Below are positions 6,912 to 7,578 of a DNA stretch of 7,578 nucleotides, in pieces. The first letter of the stretch is position 1. Each line of letters opens with the position of its first letter. The position numbers were made by a program, and so were the translations under genes. The stretch is taken from assembly GCA_945878965.1 (NCBI GenBank), contig CAMCUJ010000063.1, forward strand, positions 1-7,578, read 5' to 3'. The notes under the pieces were generated by a model, which was not told the DNA's origin, made no database searches, and saw only the letters and a program-made list of their open reading frames with translations. This DNA is from an uncultured Clostridia bacterium. Its GTDB lineage: Bacteria; Bacillota; Clostridia; Monoglobales; Monoglobaceae.

Positions 6912-6918
6912 AAGGAGG
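6912..6918 (+). promoter_or_regulatory. hpf: Ribosome binding site that fixes the hpf start at 6927
   Basis: A near-perfect AAGGAGG lies eight bases before ATG at 6927. The open frame extends upstream to a TTG at 6900, but that codon lies inside the second leader hairpin and upstream of the Shine-Dalgarno, so it is not the start. Confidence 0.9.
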
Positions 6919-6926
6919 AAAAGTTT

Positions 6927-7460
6927 ATGACCTATAACGTATTATGTAAGAAAATTGAGTTAAGTGATGAGAGAAAAGAGATGATGCTCAAGAAAATCAG
7001 AAAGCTGGATAAGTTTTTTGATGATTCAACAGATTGCAGAATTGTTGTTTCGGAGCAGAAAGAAAATATAATTGTAGAAATTACAATTCAGTATAAGGGA
7101 TTTTTCTTCCGAGCAGAAGACAGAAACAGAGATTTACTTGATGCTGTCGATGAATGTATGGCTAATCTTGACAGACAGATTAGAAAGAATAAAACAAAGC
7201 TATCAAAGAAAATGAAAGAAGCATCTTTTGAGAACTTTGACCTTATGATAGAAAATTCTGAGGAAAACGTAGAAGAAGAGGAGTTTAACATTATAAAAAC
7301 CAAAAAGCTTTCAGCAAAGCCTATGATGGTTGAAGAAGCAATACTTCAGATGAATATGCTTGGACATGATTTCTTTATTTTCTCGAATCCTGAAACGATG
7401 GATACAAATATTGTTTATAAGAGAAAGGACGGAAATTACGGCTTAATTGAGGCTGATTAA
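6927..7460 (+). CDS. hpf: Long-form ribosome hibernation promoting factor (HPF/RaiA, S30AE family)
   Basis: It binds idle 30S subunits and, in the long form, joins two 70S ribosomes into inactive 100S dimers during starvation or stationary phase. The 177-residue protein has the full long-HPF layout. An N-terminal S30AE ribosome-binding domain (about 1-98) carries a basic helix (RQIRKNKTKLSKKMK, 83-97). An acidic, variable linker (about 100-119) includes EENVEEEEF. The C-terminal dimerisation domain (about 120-177) has IIKTKKLSAKPMMVEEAILQM and the family ending VYKRKDGNYGLIE. It has its own sigma-A-type promoter, a leader with two hairpins and a strong Shine-Dalgarno, which allows expression independent of the fumarase gene. 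A terminator follows 15 bp after the stop. Short forms (HPF, YfiA) lack the C-terminal domain and are excluded by it. Confidence 0.96.
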   Translation: MTYNVLCKKIELSDERKEMMLKKIRKLDKFFDDSTDCRIVVSEQKENIIVEITIQYKGFFFRAEDRNRDLLDAVDECMANLDRQIRKNKTKLSKKMKEASFENFDLMIENSEENVEEEEFNIIKTKKLSAKPMMVEEAILQMNMLGHDFFIFSNPETMDTNIVYKRKDGNYGLIEAD

Positions 7461-7475
7461 TTATATTGCTTAATT

Positions 7476-7495
7476 CCCGCCTTGAAAAAGGCGGG
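7476..7495 (+). terminator. Hairpin terminator after hpf
   Basis: CCCGCCTT (7476-7483) pairs perfectly with AAGGCGGG (7488-7495) around a GAAA tetraloop, an especially stable arrangement. The tail TTAAATTTAT is only partly T-rich. It ends the hpf unit before the next gene begins. Confidence 0.75.
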
Positions 7496-7532
7496 TTAAA
7501 TTTATAACAAAAAAAGAAATGGGGTTATTACA

Positions 7533-7578
7533 ATGGTTAATATAAAGGAAATAACATTCGGAAGCTTTGGAAGATGCG
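7533..7578 (+). CDS. Start of an unidentified protein, cut by the window edge
   Basis: An ATG at 7533 opens a frame that runs to the edge and reads MVNIKEITFGSFGRC, 15 residues. A G-rich patch (GGGG, 7521-7524) eight bases upstream is a weak Shine-Dalgarno. The gene follows the hpf terminator in the same direction. The opening faintly resembles the N-terminus of clostridial aldose-epimerase-like proteins, but 15 residues cannot support a function. I see no promoter in the 37 bp between terminator and ATG, so read-through from hpf is possible. Confidence 0.5.
   Translation, partial: MVNIKEITFGSFGRC

Noticed and set aside
6900..6926. Upstream TTG start for hpf, adding nine residues
   Set aside because: The TTG is inside a perfect hairpin and precedes the AAGGAGG; the ATG at 6927 has ideal spacing and gives the usual family N-terminus.

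Overview
The window is AT-rich, every gene lies on the + strand, and the style is that of a low-GC anaerobic Bacillota of class Clostridia. The clues are strong AAGGAGG-type ribosome binding sites, a two-subunit-type [4Fe-4S] fumarase alpha chain, a long-form hibernation factor, and a class A penicillin-binding protein (PBP) with a Cys-containing C-terminal region and an Asn/Thr/Ser-rich tail. Genus cannot be fixed from the sequence. Nothing points to a phage, transposon, CRISPR array, tRNA or rRNA; this looks like ordinary chromosome.

Layout. 1-102 is an intergenic leader with a GC-rich hairpin and perhaps the last codons of an unseen gene. 103-2457 encodes a bifunctional class A PBP (GT51 transglycosylase plus transpeptidase). 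2537-5743 encodes a very long membrane protein. It joins two polytopic GT-C-type glycosyltransferase modules, the second a protein-O-mannosyltransferase (PMT, GT39) type, with a discoidin-like beta domain inserted after the first helix of the second module. A hairpin terminator at 5759-5780 closes this pair. 5833-6675 encodes the fumarate hydratase alpha subunit, with no beta-subunit gene beside it. A 251-bp intergenic region follows, holding a good sigma-A promoter and a leader with two strong hairpins. 6927-7460 encodes the long ribosome hibernation promoting factor, followed by a terminator at 7476-7495. The first 15 codons of another gene begin at 7533 and run off the edge.

How the genes relate. 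The PBP and the glycosyltransferase are 79 bp apart with no visible terminator between them, so they may be co-transcribed, and both act at the outer face of the membrane. The PBP tail is rich in Ser/Thr and faces the same compartment as the PMT active site, so it is a conceivable substrate; this is inference only. The fumarase subunit is an unrelated housekeeping gene with its own leader. The hibernation factor is a separate unit with its own promoter. The observations most worth checking are the twin glycosyltransferase with its beta-domain insert, the solitary fumarase alpha gene, and the two-hairpin leader of hpf.
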